A stretch of 64,000 nt of DNA from Microbispora rosea (GCF_900156315.1 NZ_FTNI01000005.1:202167-266166), one strand, 5' to 3'; positions 26,537-35,595 are shown, counted from the first letter of the stretch. Numbers and translations are program-made. The notes: a model not told the origin generated them from the sequence alone.

Positions 26537-26640
26537 TATCCGGGCCACGCTGTTCGTAGCCAAGGTGAGCGGTCGCCACGAGGGCACCGTCACGATCAGC
26601 TGGCACGATCAGCTGTCACGACCAAGGGAGATGCCGGCCG

Positions 26641-27468
26641 ATGCTGCTGCACCCGCGGGCCAAGGTCCACCGCATGTTCGAACTCGTCGAGCCGATCGCC
26701 ACCGTCACCTTCTCCGAGGTGGTGAACGAGGCGTTCCTGGCCCTCGGCATGCGCAACTACTGGGACGGATACTTCGCGGGCCGGGCCGCGCCGCTGGGGA
26801 CGGCACCGGCCGAGGTGGTGCACGCGGTCTTCTACAACTTCGCCCCCGGCGAGGTGGCGCGCCACATCCCATGGGTGTGGGGGAAGACCAGCCCGGAGGA
26901 GGCCATCGCCGTGCGCGAGCGGGCCAGCGCAGCCGCGCTGCGGCAGATGATGGGGGAGCACGCGGACCTTCCCGGTCTGGTGCGGATCGCCGACCTCGCC
27001 ACCCGGGCAGCGGTCAGCGCGCCGATCGAGGGCCGAGCCCTGTACGCCGGGCTGCGGGCGCTGGCGGTGCCCGGGGAGCCGGTGGCCAGGCTGTGGCACG
27101 CGGCGACGCTGCTGCGGGAGCACCGCGGGGACGGCCACAACGCGGCCCTTGTCGCCCACGGCATCGGTGGCACCGAGGCCCATGTCCTGCTCGCTCTCTC
27201 CCTCGGCATGAAGCCGGAGGAGTTCGGCCGGATCCACCACCTGCCCACGGCGCAGCTGGCCGCCGTCGTCGATGGGCTGCGGAGCCGCGGCCTCGTGGAC
27301 GCCGCCGGCGGGTTCACCGACGCCGGCCGCACGACCAAGGAGCGGATCGAGGCGCTCACCGACGAGCTGGCGGCCCCGGCGTACGGCGTGCTCAGTGCGG
27401 ACGAGCTCGACGAGCTGATCGCGGGGCTCGAGCCGATCGCCGCCGCGGTGCAGGCCCTCGACGGCTGA
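26641..27468 (+). CDS. SCO6745-like (SalK-type) family protein
   Basis: The 275-residue soluble protein carries features of the SCO6745 family: RNYWDGYFAGRAAPLG, VFYNFAPGEVARHIPWVW, LWHAATLLREHRGDGHNAALVAHGI and a C-terminal winged-helix-like stretch (LRSRGLVDAAGGFTDAGRTTKERIEALTDELA). The family is actinobacterial, partly annotated SalK, and of unknown function; the end resembles a MarR-type helix-turn-helix. GGGAG precedes the ATG by 10 bases. It is divergent from the FAD oxidoreductase across a gap with a MocR-type motif, so it may share control with it. Confidence 0.8.
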   Translation: MLLHPRAKVHRMFELVEPIATVTFSEVVNEAFLALGMRNYWDGYFAGRAAPLGTAPAEVVHAVFYNFAPGEVARHIPWVWGKTSPEEAIAVRERASAAALRQMMGEHADLPGLVRIADLATRAAVSAPIEGRALYAGLRALAVPGEPVARLWHAATLLREHRGDGHNAALVAHGIGGTEAHVLLALSLGMKPEEFGRIHHLPTAQLAAVVDGLRSRGLVDAAGGFTDAGRTTKERIEALTDELAAPAYGVLSADELDELIAGLEPIAAAVQALDG

Positions 27469-27504
27469 GCGGACGCATCGGGCGAGGGCGACGACCCCCG
27501 GCCC

Positions 27505-27564
27505 GGTCACCTGCCGAGCCTGGAGTGTGAGGTCACCCGTCTGCTGAGTGAGTTCCTCTCCTGA
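27505..27564 (+). pseudogene. Fossil 3' end of an alpha/beta hydrolase gene
   Basis: Nineteen codons read GHLPSLE-C-EVTRLLSEFLS and a stop. This matches the C-terminus of the hydrolase at 22639-23382 (GHLPSLERPAEVTRLLNEFLS) apart from a two-codon deletion and few changes. The match continues into the non-coding flank (TGATCTAC...GTAAAGGCGC...CGGTC). No upstream hydrolase sequence is left. Confidence 0.75.
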
Positions 27565-27565
27565 T

Positions 27566-27578
27566 CTACAATGTAAAG
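27566..27578 (+). promoter_or_regulatory. CTACAATGTAAAG motif, third copy
   Basis: Two bases differ from the copies at 15061 and 23384. The core here is the perfect palindrome TACA-A-TGTA. It belongs to the duplicated hydrolase 3' flank. Confidence 0.35.
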
Positions 27579-27631
27579 GCGCCCGGTCAGTGGAGATCAA
27601 GATCAACTCAGAAACCCCTGCCTACGACAGA

Positions 27632-27662
27632 GGAGCCCGGCACGAGGTCCGTGCCGGGCTCC
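27632..27662. terminator. Terminator hairpin after the aldo/keto reductase gene
   Basis: A perfect 13-base-pair stem (GGAGCCCGGCACG with CGTGCCGGGCTCC) and a 5-base loop, 17 bases beyond the stop of the minus-strand aldo/keto reductase gene. No U-tract, as is common in actinomycetes. Confidence 0.7.
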
Positions 27663-27678
27663 GGTGCCAGGTTGGTGG

Positions 27679-28655
<977 letters not shown>

Positions 28656-28659
<4 letters not shown>

Positions 28660-29033
28660 TCTTCTCCCCTGATTCTGCGGCTGTAGAGATCGATCTTGTA
28701 GTCGACGATCTCGAGATCGCTTCGGAGCTGCTCGATCTTGGCGATCATGTCGGCCCGGTGGGCCTCGAGCAGCTCCTTGCGGGCCACGTAGCTGTCCCGG
28801 CCCCTGCGGGCGAGTTCGGCGTACCGGCGCATGGCGGCGATGGGCATGCCGCTCGCCCGCAGGCGGGTGAGCAGCGCGATCCAGTCGGCGTCCCGCTCGG
28901 TGTAGCGCCGGTGGCCGTTGTCGCCGCGTGGCGGCGGCTCCAGCATGAGTCCGGTGCGCTCGTAGTAGCGCAGCGTGTGAGCGGTGAGGCCGGTACGCTG
29001 CGCTACCTGCGCGATGGTCATGCCCTCGTCCAT
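28656..29033 (-). CDS. MerR family transcriptional regulator
   Basis: The 125-residue protein has a MerR winged helix ([51 protein letters not shown]) and a dimerisation coiled coil ([31 protein letters not shown]). It lacks the clustered metal-binding Cys of metal sensors, as in the NmlR/AdhR type that respond to aldehydes or reactive carbonyls. It is autoregulated together with the coupled aldo/keto reductase through the 19-base-spacer promoter at 29041-29071. Confidence 0.92.
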
Positions 29034-29040
29034 GGGGACC

Positions 29041-29071
29041 AGTCTGGGAGTTGGAGCGCGCTCTAAGTCAA
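29041..29071 (-). promoter_or_regulatory. MerR-type promoter with 19-base spacer
   Basis: On the minus strand TTGACT, 19 bases, CAGACT. The over-long spacer contains the palindrome GAGCGCGCTC within TTAGAGCGCGCTCCAA. This is the standard layout of MerR-activated promoters. Confidence 0.7.
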
Positions 29072-29093
29072 ATCCGCGATCATGGCACGCGGC

Positions 29094-31166
29094 TCATTGT
29101 GCGGTGCAGAGGGCGCCGTTCAGGGTGAAGGCGGTCGGCAGCACGTTGGGGCCGCTGTAGGCGCCGACGAAGCCGATGGAGGTGGCGGCGCCGGGGGCGA
29201 GCTTGCCGTTGTCCGGGGTGCTGGTGACGTTCACCGAGGTTCCGTTCTGCGTCCAGTTGGCGCTCCATCCGCTGCTGACGGTCTGCCATCCGGTGGGCCA
29301 GGTGAAGTGGAGCGTCCAGCCGTCGACGGCGGCCGTCCCGGTGTTGGTGATGTCCACGGTGGCGACGAACCCGTTGCCCCAGTCGCTGGTGTCCGTCAGG
29401 CGTACCGAGCAGGAGCTCTTGTCGGGGGTGCCGGTGGTGAAGGTGAGTGGCGCGGAGGCCCAGGAGACGCGGCCGGCGGTGTCGCGGGCGACGACGTTGA
29501 CCGTGTAGCGGGTGCCGGGGACGAGGTTGTGGACCGTGAAGGAGGTGCCGGAGGTCTCGCCGAGCTGTTCGGTGACGGCGCCGTTCTGGCGGTGGATCTC
29601 ATATTTGGCGACGGGGCTCGCGCCGGGCGCGGCGGCGGGCCAGGAGATCGTCGCGGTCTTGTCGGTGACGCCGCTCGCGGTGGGCTGTCCGGGGGCCGCG
29701 GGGGAGCCGGTGGTGGCGGTGGCCGGGTGCAGCACCAGCGTGGTCAGCGAGTACGGCGGGAGGGTCTGGGTGGTGGCGGTGCCGGCGTGGCCGGTGCTGA
29801 CGGAGGTGGCGCCGTTGGTGAGGGTCTGCACGGTGGGCGCTCCGGCGGCGGGGGTGAACCCGGCGTAGTCGATCTCCACCTGGTGTTCGCCGTCCGGGTC
29901 GCGGTTGATCAGCAGGACGGCGAGGTCGCCGTTGGGGCGGCGGGCGGCGTGCGCGACGACCAGCGGCTCGTCGGTGGCGGCGCGGACGAACCGGTCGCCG
30001 GGGCGGGCGAACGCGCTGACCATGGTGAGCGCGTGGTAGGGGGCGAAGGGCGTGTTGAGCGGGGGTTCGCAGGTGTCGCCCGAGCATGTGCCGCTGGACA
30101 GCATGCCGAAGTCGCCGTAGTCGGTGTGGCCGGCGACGGTGCTGATGGTGCCGGCGCCGTTGTGGACGTTCCACCAGTCGACGGTGAACACGCCCTGTTC
30201 CATGAAGCCGGCGTAGGCGTCGGCGGCGAACAGCGCGCCGGGCTGGGTGTTCGGCGCGATCCCGCTGTTGATCTCGGTGACCGCGATGCCGATGTCGCCG
30301 GCGCGGGCGCCGGCGTGCTTGGCGATCTGCTTGCGGACCAGGTAGATCATGTCGGGGATGTGGGCGGTCTTGGTGAGGACGTCGGCCACATTGTTGTACG
30401 GGGGATACCAGTGCAGGATGACGAAGTCGATCTTCGAGGCGGCGATCGACAGGACGGTGTCGTTCCAGGTGGCCTGGTCGCCCTCGGCGACGATGCCGTC
30501 GGGCCAGTTGGCGGGGGTGGTGAGAACCGCGCCGATCTTGATGGTGGGGTCGACGGCCTTCATGGCGTCGGAGTACTGCACGAGGTTTCTGGCGTACTCG
30601 GCGGGGCTCTTGTCGGCGTGGTCGTCGGCTTCCCAGTCGGCGCCGTAGTGGCCGTTGCCGTAGTTCTCGTTGCCGATCTCCCAGTACTTCACGCCGTACT
30701 TCTTGGTGACGTTGGCGTACTCGACCCAGTCAGCGGCCTCCTGGGCGGTGCCGGTGCCGTAGTTGGCGATGACGATCGGCTGGGCGCCGGTGCGCTTGGC
30801 TCCGCTGACGAAGGTGTCGAAGTCGGTGCCGGGGGCGACGTAGCCGCCGGGGGCGGTGTGGGTCTTCCAGTGGTAGATGTCGGCGTACGACCCGCCCGGG
30901 TAGCGCAGCATCTTCACGCCGGCGGCCTTGAGGAGGTCGGCGGTCTCGTTCGTGCCGAGGTTGCCGTCCCAGATCGCGTGGTTGGTGCCGACGGCGGTGT
31001 CGGACGCGGCGGCCAGGCCCGCGCGGGTGTTGACGGTGACGTTGACGGGCGCAGTGTCGAGCGCGGTGTCGGCGGTCGCGGCGGGTACGCCGGTGAGGAC
31101 CTGGGCGGCGACCGCTGCGCCCGTGAGGAGTGCGATGGCCGGCCTGGCGATGCGCAGGGTGCTCAT
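29094..31166 (-). CDS. Secreted glycoside hydrolase (alpha-L-arabinofuranosidase-like) with Fn3 and CBM2 domains
   Basis: The 690-residue protein has a Sec signal (cleavage after PAATA near residue 32), a TIM-barrel glycoside hydrolase domain (about 40-400) of the retaining clan A type with probable acid/base E167 in WEIGNEN and nucleophile E298 in VTEIN, a beta-sandwich (400-480), a fibronectin type III domain (about 490-578) and a C-terminal cellulose-binding CBM2 (about 585-687) bracketed by C586 and C687 with conserved Trp. LLKAAGVKMLRYPGGSYADIYHW resembles GH51-type arabinofuranosidases. It should act outside the cell on plant cell-wall polysaccharide. The exact family is not certain. 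Confidence 0.85.
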   Translation of the reverse strand: MSTLRIARPAIALLTGAAVAAQVLTGVPAATADTALDTAPVNVTVNTRAGLAAASDTAVGTNHAIWDGNLGTNETADLLKAAGVKMLRYPGGSYADIYHWKTHTAPGGYVAPGTDFDTFVSGAKRTGAQPIVIANYGTGTAQEAADWVEYANVTKKYGVKYWEIGNENYGNGHYGADWEADDHADKSPAEYARNLVQYSDAMKAVDPTIKIGAVLTTPANWPDGIVAEGDQATWNDTVLSIAASKIDFVILHWYPPYNNVADVLTKTAHIPDMIYLVRKQIAKHAGARAGDIGIAVTEINSGIAPNTQPGALFAADAYAGFMEQGVFTVDWWNVHNGAGTISTVAGHTDYGDFGMLSSGTCSGDTCEPPLNTPFAPYHALTMVSAFARPGDRFVRAATDEPLVVAHAARRPNGDLAVLLINRDPDGEHQVEIDYAGFTPAAGAPTVQTLTNGATSVSTGHAGTATTQTLPPYSLTTLVLHPATATTGSPAAPGQPTASGVTDKTATISWPAAAPGASPVAKYEIHRQNGAVTEQLGETSGTSFTVHNLVPGTRYTVNVVARDTAGRVSWASAPLTFTTGTPDKSSCSVRLTDTSDWGNGFVATVDITNTGTAAVDGWTLHFTWPTGWQTVSSGWSANWTQNGTSVNVTSTPDNGKLAPGAATSIGFVGAYSGPNVLPTAFTLNGALCTAQ

Positions 31167-31322
31167 TACGTCCCTTTTCTGGAGGATCTTGCCCGTGCGA
31201 TCGTGATCAGGACGTACTGAAACGGTCAAGCGGAAGACCCCTGGTGGGGGCTTGAGCTGCGGCGCAGTTAGGCGGGTCGTGCAACTTTCACGCACGATGC
31301 CGCAGCGTGCCGGGATGGGCGG

Positions 31323-31964
31323 TCAGGACGCGGGGCCGGGCTGCGCCGCAGGACCATGGATGATCTGTTCCAGGCAATCGCGGAACAGATCGTCGACGGT
31401 GCGGCCAGGCTGGAAGTACTCGGTCACGCCGGCCATCACGGTGGGGTACGCCGCGGCGTAGGCGGCCATGTCGAAGCCGTCGAGGGCGTCCGCGTCGGGG
31501 CGGCCGGCCTGTTCCTCCAGGACGTAGCCGACGGTGAAGCGCAGCACCGTCAAGACGATCAGGCGAGCCTGTCGCAGGGCGATGCCCCGTCCGACGAGTG
31601 TGCTCATCGCCAGCTCGGAGATGGCGGCCATCGTGAGGGACAGCTGGGAGACCGCGATGATGCGGGCCCCGTCCGGGTGGGCCAGCAGCGCTTGGCGCAG
31701 CCGCCCGGCCAGGCCGATCAGCCATTCGTGCCAGCGCTCCTCCGGCGCGGGTGGCTCCAGCTCGGGGAACTGCTGCTCGAGAATCGCCTCGGCGATCGCG
31801 GTGACCAGCGCGGCTTTGTTCGGGAAGTGCCAGTAGAGGGTCGGCGACTGTACGCCGAGCCGGGCGGCCAGTTTGCGCGTGGTCACGCCGTCGAGACCTT
31901 CCGCGTCCAGTAGCGCGACCGCCTCGGTGACGATCCGCTGCTTGTCCAGAGCCAATTCCGGCAC
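31323..31964 (-). CDS. TetR family repressor of the tetracycline-repressor class
   Basis: The 213-residue protein has an N-terminal helix-turn-helix closely like TetR itself: LDGVTTRKLAARLGVQSPTLYWHFPNKAALVTAIAEAIL. The recognition-helix residues PTLYWH are the same as in tetracycline repressors. The C-terminal domain is the TetR_C type. It lies divergent from a small ORF and a quinone reductase with a tet-operator palindrome between them, so it almost certainly represses that operon. No tetracycline exporter is present, so the inducer is unknown. Confidence 0.92.
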   Translation of the reverse strand: MPELALDKQRIVTEAVALLDAEGLDGVTTRKLAARLGVQSPTLYWHFPNKAALVTAIAEAILEQQFPELEPPAPEERWHEWLIGLAGRLRQALLAHPDGARIIAVSQLSLTMAAISELAMSTLVGRGIALRQARLIVLTVLRFTVGYVLEEQAGRPDADALDGFDMAAYAAAYPTVMAGVTEYFQPGRTVDDLFRDCLEQIIHGPAAQPGPAS

Positions 31965-31976
31965 CTCCCTTGCGCA

Positions 31977-32015
31977 CTCTAGCAGTGATAGGTTTCTCTA
32001 TCAGTGATAGAGAAA
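31977..32015. promoter_or_regulatory. tetO-like operators
   Basis: A perfect palindrome with 11-base arms around G32004 (31993-32015) contains CTATCAGTGATAG, the core of the Tn10 tet operator. Nineteen bases to its left (centre 31985) a second, degraded copy reads CTAGCAGTGATAG. Both lie between the divergent TetR and His-rich ORF starts. Confidence 0.85.
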
Positions 32016-32034
32016 CGCGTGCCAGGAGGCAACG

Positions 32035-32319
32035 ATGAGACATCGGCACTCGCTCCGCGACCTGCTGCACCGGGCGACCCACCGCATTCCGGGGGTTCCC
32101 GCGCACGCCGAGCAGCCGGCCGGGCACTCGGCCGAGCATCAGGGCCAGGCCCGCCACGCTCAGGGGTGGCAGCACTCGCTCACGCACCACCGTGCGAATC
32201 GCCGTCCGGACCACCGCTCGCTCCATCACTGGTTGAATCACTCTCCGGCCCGTCCGCCTCGCGTGCTGGCCGCGTGGCAGACGCGGATCGCCCGCTTGTT
32301 CGGGCAGGAGCTGGGATGA
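32035..32319 (+). CDS. His-rich small protein of unknown function
   Basis: The 94-residue product has 15 His and many Arg (MRHRHSLRDLLHRATHRI, LTHHRANRRPDHRSLHH) and no recognisable family. Gene evidence: GGAGG five bases before the ATG, position directly behind the tet-like operator, G/C-rich third positions, and an ATGA overlap with the following reductase gene. The charge pattern could mean a metal- or nucleic-acid-binding peptide. It could also be a decayed coding region kept only as a leader. Confidence 0.5.
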   Translation: MRHRHSLRDLLHRATHRIPGVPAHAEQPAGHSAEHQGQARHAQGWQHSLTHHRANRRPDHRSLHHWLNHSPARPPRVLAAWQTRIARLFGQELG

Positions 32320-33276
32320 AAGCGGCGGTGCTCCACGAAGCCGGCGGCATCCCGCGCTATGAGGACTTCCCCGATCCGGTGGCCGCCGACGGCGAGGTGA
32401 TCATCGACGTCAAGGCGGTCGCCGTCGAAAACGTCGATAAGGCGATCGCGGCAGGCACGCACTATGCCGGCGAGAAGTACATCGGCCGGTTTCCGGTGAT
32501 CCCTGCCTTCGACGGCGTCGGCGCTCTCCCGGACGGCACGCTCGTCGGGTTCGGCGGAATCCGCCCGCCCTACGGCGCGCTCGCCGAGAAGACCGTGGTG
32601 CCCCAGGGCTCCTACGTGCCGATCCCCGAGGGCGTCGACCCGGCCGTGGCGAGCGTGATGGCCTCGGCCGTCACCGCGATGTCGATGAAAGCGGCCGCGG
32701 GGTTCGTCCCCGGGGAGACGGTGCTGGTGCAGGGCGCCACCGGGGGTCGCCGGGCGGCTCGCGGTCAAGGTGGCCCGGCTGCTGGGCGCCGGCCGGATCG
32801 TCGCCACCGGCCGCGACGACGACCAGTTGCGCGAGGTGCAGGCCCTCGGGGCCGGCACGGTGATCAACACCGCGGTCTCCGACGAGGCGCTGGCGCAGGC
32901 CTACCTCGACGCCAGGGGGGACGGCTACGACATCGTCCTCGACTACCTGTGGGGCAGGCCCAGCGAGATCCTGCTGCGCGCGCTGGTGCCGCGGTCGTTC
33001 GCGTTCGGCAAGCCGACCCGCGTGGTCCAGATCGGCGAGTCGGCCGGCGCCGGACTCACCCTCGCCGCGTCGAGCCTGCGTACGTCCGGCGTGGAGATCT
33101 ACGGCGCGGCCAAGGGGCTCGACCCGCGGACCATGGACGAGGTGTACCAGCGGATCGTGGCATGGACGCGGTCCGGCGAGCTCACCTTCGACGTGGAAAG
33201 GGTCCCGTTGAGCGACATCGAGACCGCCTGGCGGCGAACCGACCTCAAAGGCAGGCGACTCGTCGTGATGCCGTGA
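32316..33276 (+). pseudogene. Zinc-independent NADPH:quinone reductase-like MDR dehydrogenase, frameshifted
   Basis: The gene would encode about 319 residues of the medium-chain quinone reductase group: MKAAVLHEAGGIPRYEDF, VDKAIAAGTHYAGEKYIGRFPVIPAFDGVG, then the nucleotide loop VLVQGATG. Here the frame breaks: a run of five G at 32742-32746 has one base too many. Without it the text continues VAGRLAVKVARLLGAGRIVATGRD and on to the normal C-terminus LKGRRLVVMP. Either a sequencing or assembly error or a recent mutation. The operon is controlled by the TetR/tetO pair. If functional, it would reduce quinones with NADPH. Confidence 0.85.
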
Positions 33277-33354
33277 CCGGCCCCCGTCCACGTACACATC
33301 AGTGGTGATCAACAGGGCCATGAACCCTTTGGGCCGGTGGCGCGTCCCTCAGGT

Positions 33355-34182
33355 ATGAAGAGATCGCGTTTGGCCGTCGTCGCGGTGCTCATGTCGTTGT
33401 GCGCCTGCGGCCAGTCTGGTGCTGATCCGATGTCCACTGTGGCGGGGACCGAGACGATCGTGTTGCCGCGGGCCGATCAGCCCGAAGTGCACCGGCCCAC
33501 CCTGGAGCGGCTCAAGCGAGAGGCGGCGTCGTCGGGCCGGCCCCTGGAGGAGGTGGTCAAGCGGTACGCGGCCCGGGTGGCCGCCACCTCGTCGCCCAGG
33601 CGGACGGACTTCGAGGGGTACGACCCTGCGGTGACCGACCCGGACGTGATGATCGACGGCATTCCCTACGCCGAGCTGGTCGACCTCGGGACCGTCGCCA
33701 GATCGGAGGGCATCTCCTATGAGGAGGCCATCGACCGCTTCGGCTCGCAGTCGTCCAACAGCCGGGTGATCGACCAGCTCAATGCGGAGTTCCCCGACGA
33801 GATCTCCGGCGTCGGATACGTCGACGAGCAGCGGGGGCTGCGCGTCGGCTTCAAGGGTTCCATCCCGCCTCGCGCGATCGAGCTGGCCAGGACTCTCCCC
33901 TTGGAGGTCACTCTGATCGGCGGCAAGGGATTCTCGGCCGCGGAGCTCCGCCGGGCCCAGGACACGGTCGTCTCCTGGCTCAGGTCCCGACCCGAGGTGG
34001 CCACGATGACGGCGCACCCGGACGACGAGACCGGCCGCGTCAAGGTCGTCGTCCAGCCGAAGGTGATGCCGGACGATCTGGAGGAGTTCACGCGTGGGCT
34101 TCAGCTCCCGCAGCCGGACAATCCGTACATCACCGTCGAGGTCACGCTCTCCGCCGAATCGATCGCCGTAGTGCCGGGGTGA
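33355..34182 (+). CDS. Hypothetical lipoprotein
   Basis: The 275-residue protein has a lipoprotein signal (MKRSRLAVVAVLMSLCAC, Cys 16 or 18) and an acidic mature part. Two similar halves with a beta-alpha pattern can be guessed (GVGYVDEQRGLRVGFKGSIPPRAIELARTL and the later DDETGRVKVVVQPKVMPDDLEEF), resembling the pro-domain fold of secreted serine proteases, but no protease domain follows. No family is recognised with certainty. Start ATG 33355 has AGG close by. Confidence 0.7.
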   Translation: MKRSRLAVVAVLMSLCACGQSGADPMSTVAGTETIVLPRADQPEVHRPTLERLKREAASSGRPLEEVVKRYAARVAATSSPRRTDFEGYDPAVTDPDVMIDGIPYAELVDLGTVARSEGISYEEAIDRFGSQSSNSRVIDQLNAEFPDEISGVGYVDEQRGLRVGFKGSIPPRAIELARTLPLEVTLIGGKGFSAAELRRAQDTVVSWLRSRPEVATMTAHPDDETGRVKVVVQPKVMPDDLEEFTRGLQLPQPDNPYITVEVTLSAESIAVVPG

Positions 34183-34200
34183 CGGCTGGCGCCGCAGGCG

Positions 34201-34581
34201 TCATGCGGCGCGCGGGAGCGAGCTGGAGTCGATGACCGGCCAGATCTCGGCCACCTTGCCGTCCTCCAGCCGGAAGACGACGCAGGCGCGCACTTCCAGC
34301 GGGCGGCCGGTGGCGGGGAAGCCGAAGAAGTCGCCCTCGTGCGTGCCGCGCAAGGTCCACCTGATGGCTACTCGATCGCCTTCCGCGATCAGGTCTTCGA
34401 TGTCGAAGCGCAGGTCGGGGATCGCGTTGCGGAGGTAGCGGGCGGTCTGCTTCAGCGCCTCGGGGCCGCGGACGGAGCCGCCGCGGGGCGCGAACTCCGG
34501 GCCGACGATCTCGTCGGCAACGTCGAGGTCGCCGACATTGAGCACCTCGTCATAGAAGCGCTTGACCACGTCTTTGATCAC
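34201..34581 (-). CDS. SnoaL-like ester cyclase family protein
   Basis: The 126-residue protein has the SnoaL/NTF2-like cone fold signatures VVKRFYDEVLNVGDLDVADEIVGPEF, GPEALKQTARYLRNAIPDLRFDIEDLIAEGDRVAIRWTLRGTHEGDFFGFPATGR and DGKVAEIWPVID. Many act as small hydrolases, isomerases or cyclases on small aromatic or lipid-like substrates. It is divergent from a MarR gene, with a perfect 9-base-arm palindrome between them, and is probably its target. Confidence 0.88.
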   Translation of the reverse strand: MIKDVVKRFYDEVLNVGDLDVADEIVGPEFAPRGGSVRGPEALKQTARYLRNAIPDLRFDIEDLIAEGDRVAIRWTLRGTHEGDFFGFPATGRPLEVRACVVFRLEDGKVAEIWPVIDSSSLPRAA

Positions 34582-34604
34582 AACACCCTCCCGGGTACTC
34601 TAAC

Positions 34605-34628
34605 AACTAGAGAGCCATATCTCTAGTT
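34605..34628. promoter_or_regulatory. MarR operator: AACTAGAGA-N6-TCTCTAGTT
   Basis: Perfect 9-base arms with a GCCATA spacer, 24 bases from the SnoaL start and 33 from the MarR start. CTAG-containing half-sites also occur at about 34600 and 34631, so a second weaker site is possible. Confidence 0.65.
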
Positions 34629-34660
34629 TAGCTAGATACTTGGAAGGCTAAGGAGTAAGT

Positions 34661-35125
34661 GTGGTTGTGTCAAGGCGCGCCGACCTCATGGCCCGGCTGC
34701 TCGACGCACTGCGCCGGAATGGCGCGTGGTCGGTCTCCATGAGCCAGGCCGCGGCCGAACGGATCGGCGTGAACACGACCGACCTGCACTGCCTCAACCT
34801 GCTCAGCGATGGCCCGATGACGGCCGGCGAGATGGCCAGGCGCGCGGGCATCACGACCGCGTCCGTCACCGGGGTGATCGACCGGCTGGAAGCGGCCGGC
34901 TACGTACGGCGCGAACGCGACGACTCCGACCGCCGCAAGGTCACGGTCACGCTCCAGGTGCAGCGGGCGGCGCAGGACGTCGCACCGGTGTTCCGGCCGT
35001 TCGTCCAGGCATGGCGGGGTGCCATGGACGACTACACGGACGAGCAGTTGGAGCTGATCGCCACCTTCCTGAGCCGGACGCAGGAGGTCTTCCAGTCCGA
35101 GGTCGCACGCATGCGCGCCGAATAG
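34661..35125 (+). CDS. MarR family transcriptional regulator
   Basis: The 154-residue protein has a MarR winged helix ([52 protein letters not shown]) and helical dimerisation ends. GTG start with AGGAG five bases before it. It should repress the divergent SnoaL gene and itself through the palindrome at 34605-34628. The effector is likely an aromatic compound, but nothing in the sequence shows which. Confidence 0.92.
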   Translation: MVVSRRADLMARLLDALRRNGAWSVSMSQAAAERIGVNTTDLHCLNLLSDGPMTAGEMARRAGITTASVTGVIDRLEAAGYVRRERDDSDRRKVTVTLQVQRAAQDVAPVFRPFVQAWRGAMDDYTDEQLELIATFLSRTQEVFQSEVARMRAE

Positions 35126-35181
35126 GAGCCCGCGCGAGTGCGGCAGCGACGCGGGCGGTCGCGGGGTCGGGTTCGAGTCCC

Positions 35182-35595
35182 GTGACGGTCGCGCCTCCGC
35201 CGGACTCGCAGGCCCCGGCGCGCTCGAAGACGGCCGTTGACCGGCTGATCGCCCGCCGCGACGTCCACTTTCGGGAGAAGACGCTGTGGCGAATGTTGTA
35301 CGAGACCGTCGCACGATCGGAGGACACCGGCTTGGTCCGGCTGTCGTACGGGCAGGCCCGCGCCCTCCTCGACGCGCACACAGCCGTCGGCGGCGTGCCG
35401 GGCGCGGGCTGGGACCTGCACGAATGCCGGCACGCCAGCCTGACCCACCTCGGCGAGGCCGGGGCCGGCCTTGCGATGCTCATGGCGAAGTCCCGGCACA
35501 AGAGGCCGGAGAACGTACGGAAGTACCTCCACCCGTCGGCGGAGTCGATCGCCGAGGTCACCAGCCTGCTCGCGCCGGGAGACAGCCGACGCTGA
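35182..35595 (+). pseudogene. Tyrosine recombinase/integrase remnant, internally deleted
   Basis: The frame reads [30 protein letters not shown], the start of an actinobacterial integrase catalytic domain, then jumps to [18 protein letters not shown] and [52 protein letters not shown] with the HxxR, H and Tyr of the active site. About 90 residues, including the first catalytic Arg region, and the whole N-terminal domain are missing. No ribosome site. Just before it (35165-35182) stands GGGTTCGAGTCCCGTGA, like the T-arm of a tRNA, possibly a relic of an attachment site. Confidence 0.75.

Noticed and set aside
29082-31220. 712-codon plus-strand open frame opposite the glycoside hydrolase
   Set aside because: Gly/Val/Asp-rich shadow. 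The minus-strand protein has signal peptide, catalytic and binding domains.
35165-35182. Possible tRNA gene
   Set aside because: Only a T-arm-like stretch with four stem pairs is present; no anticodon arm or acceptor stem precedes it.
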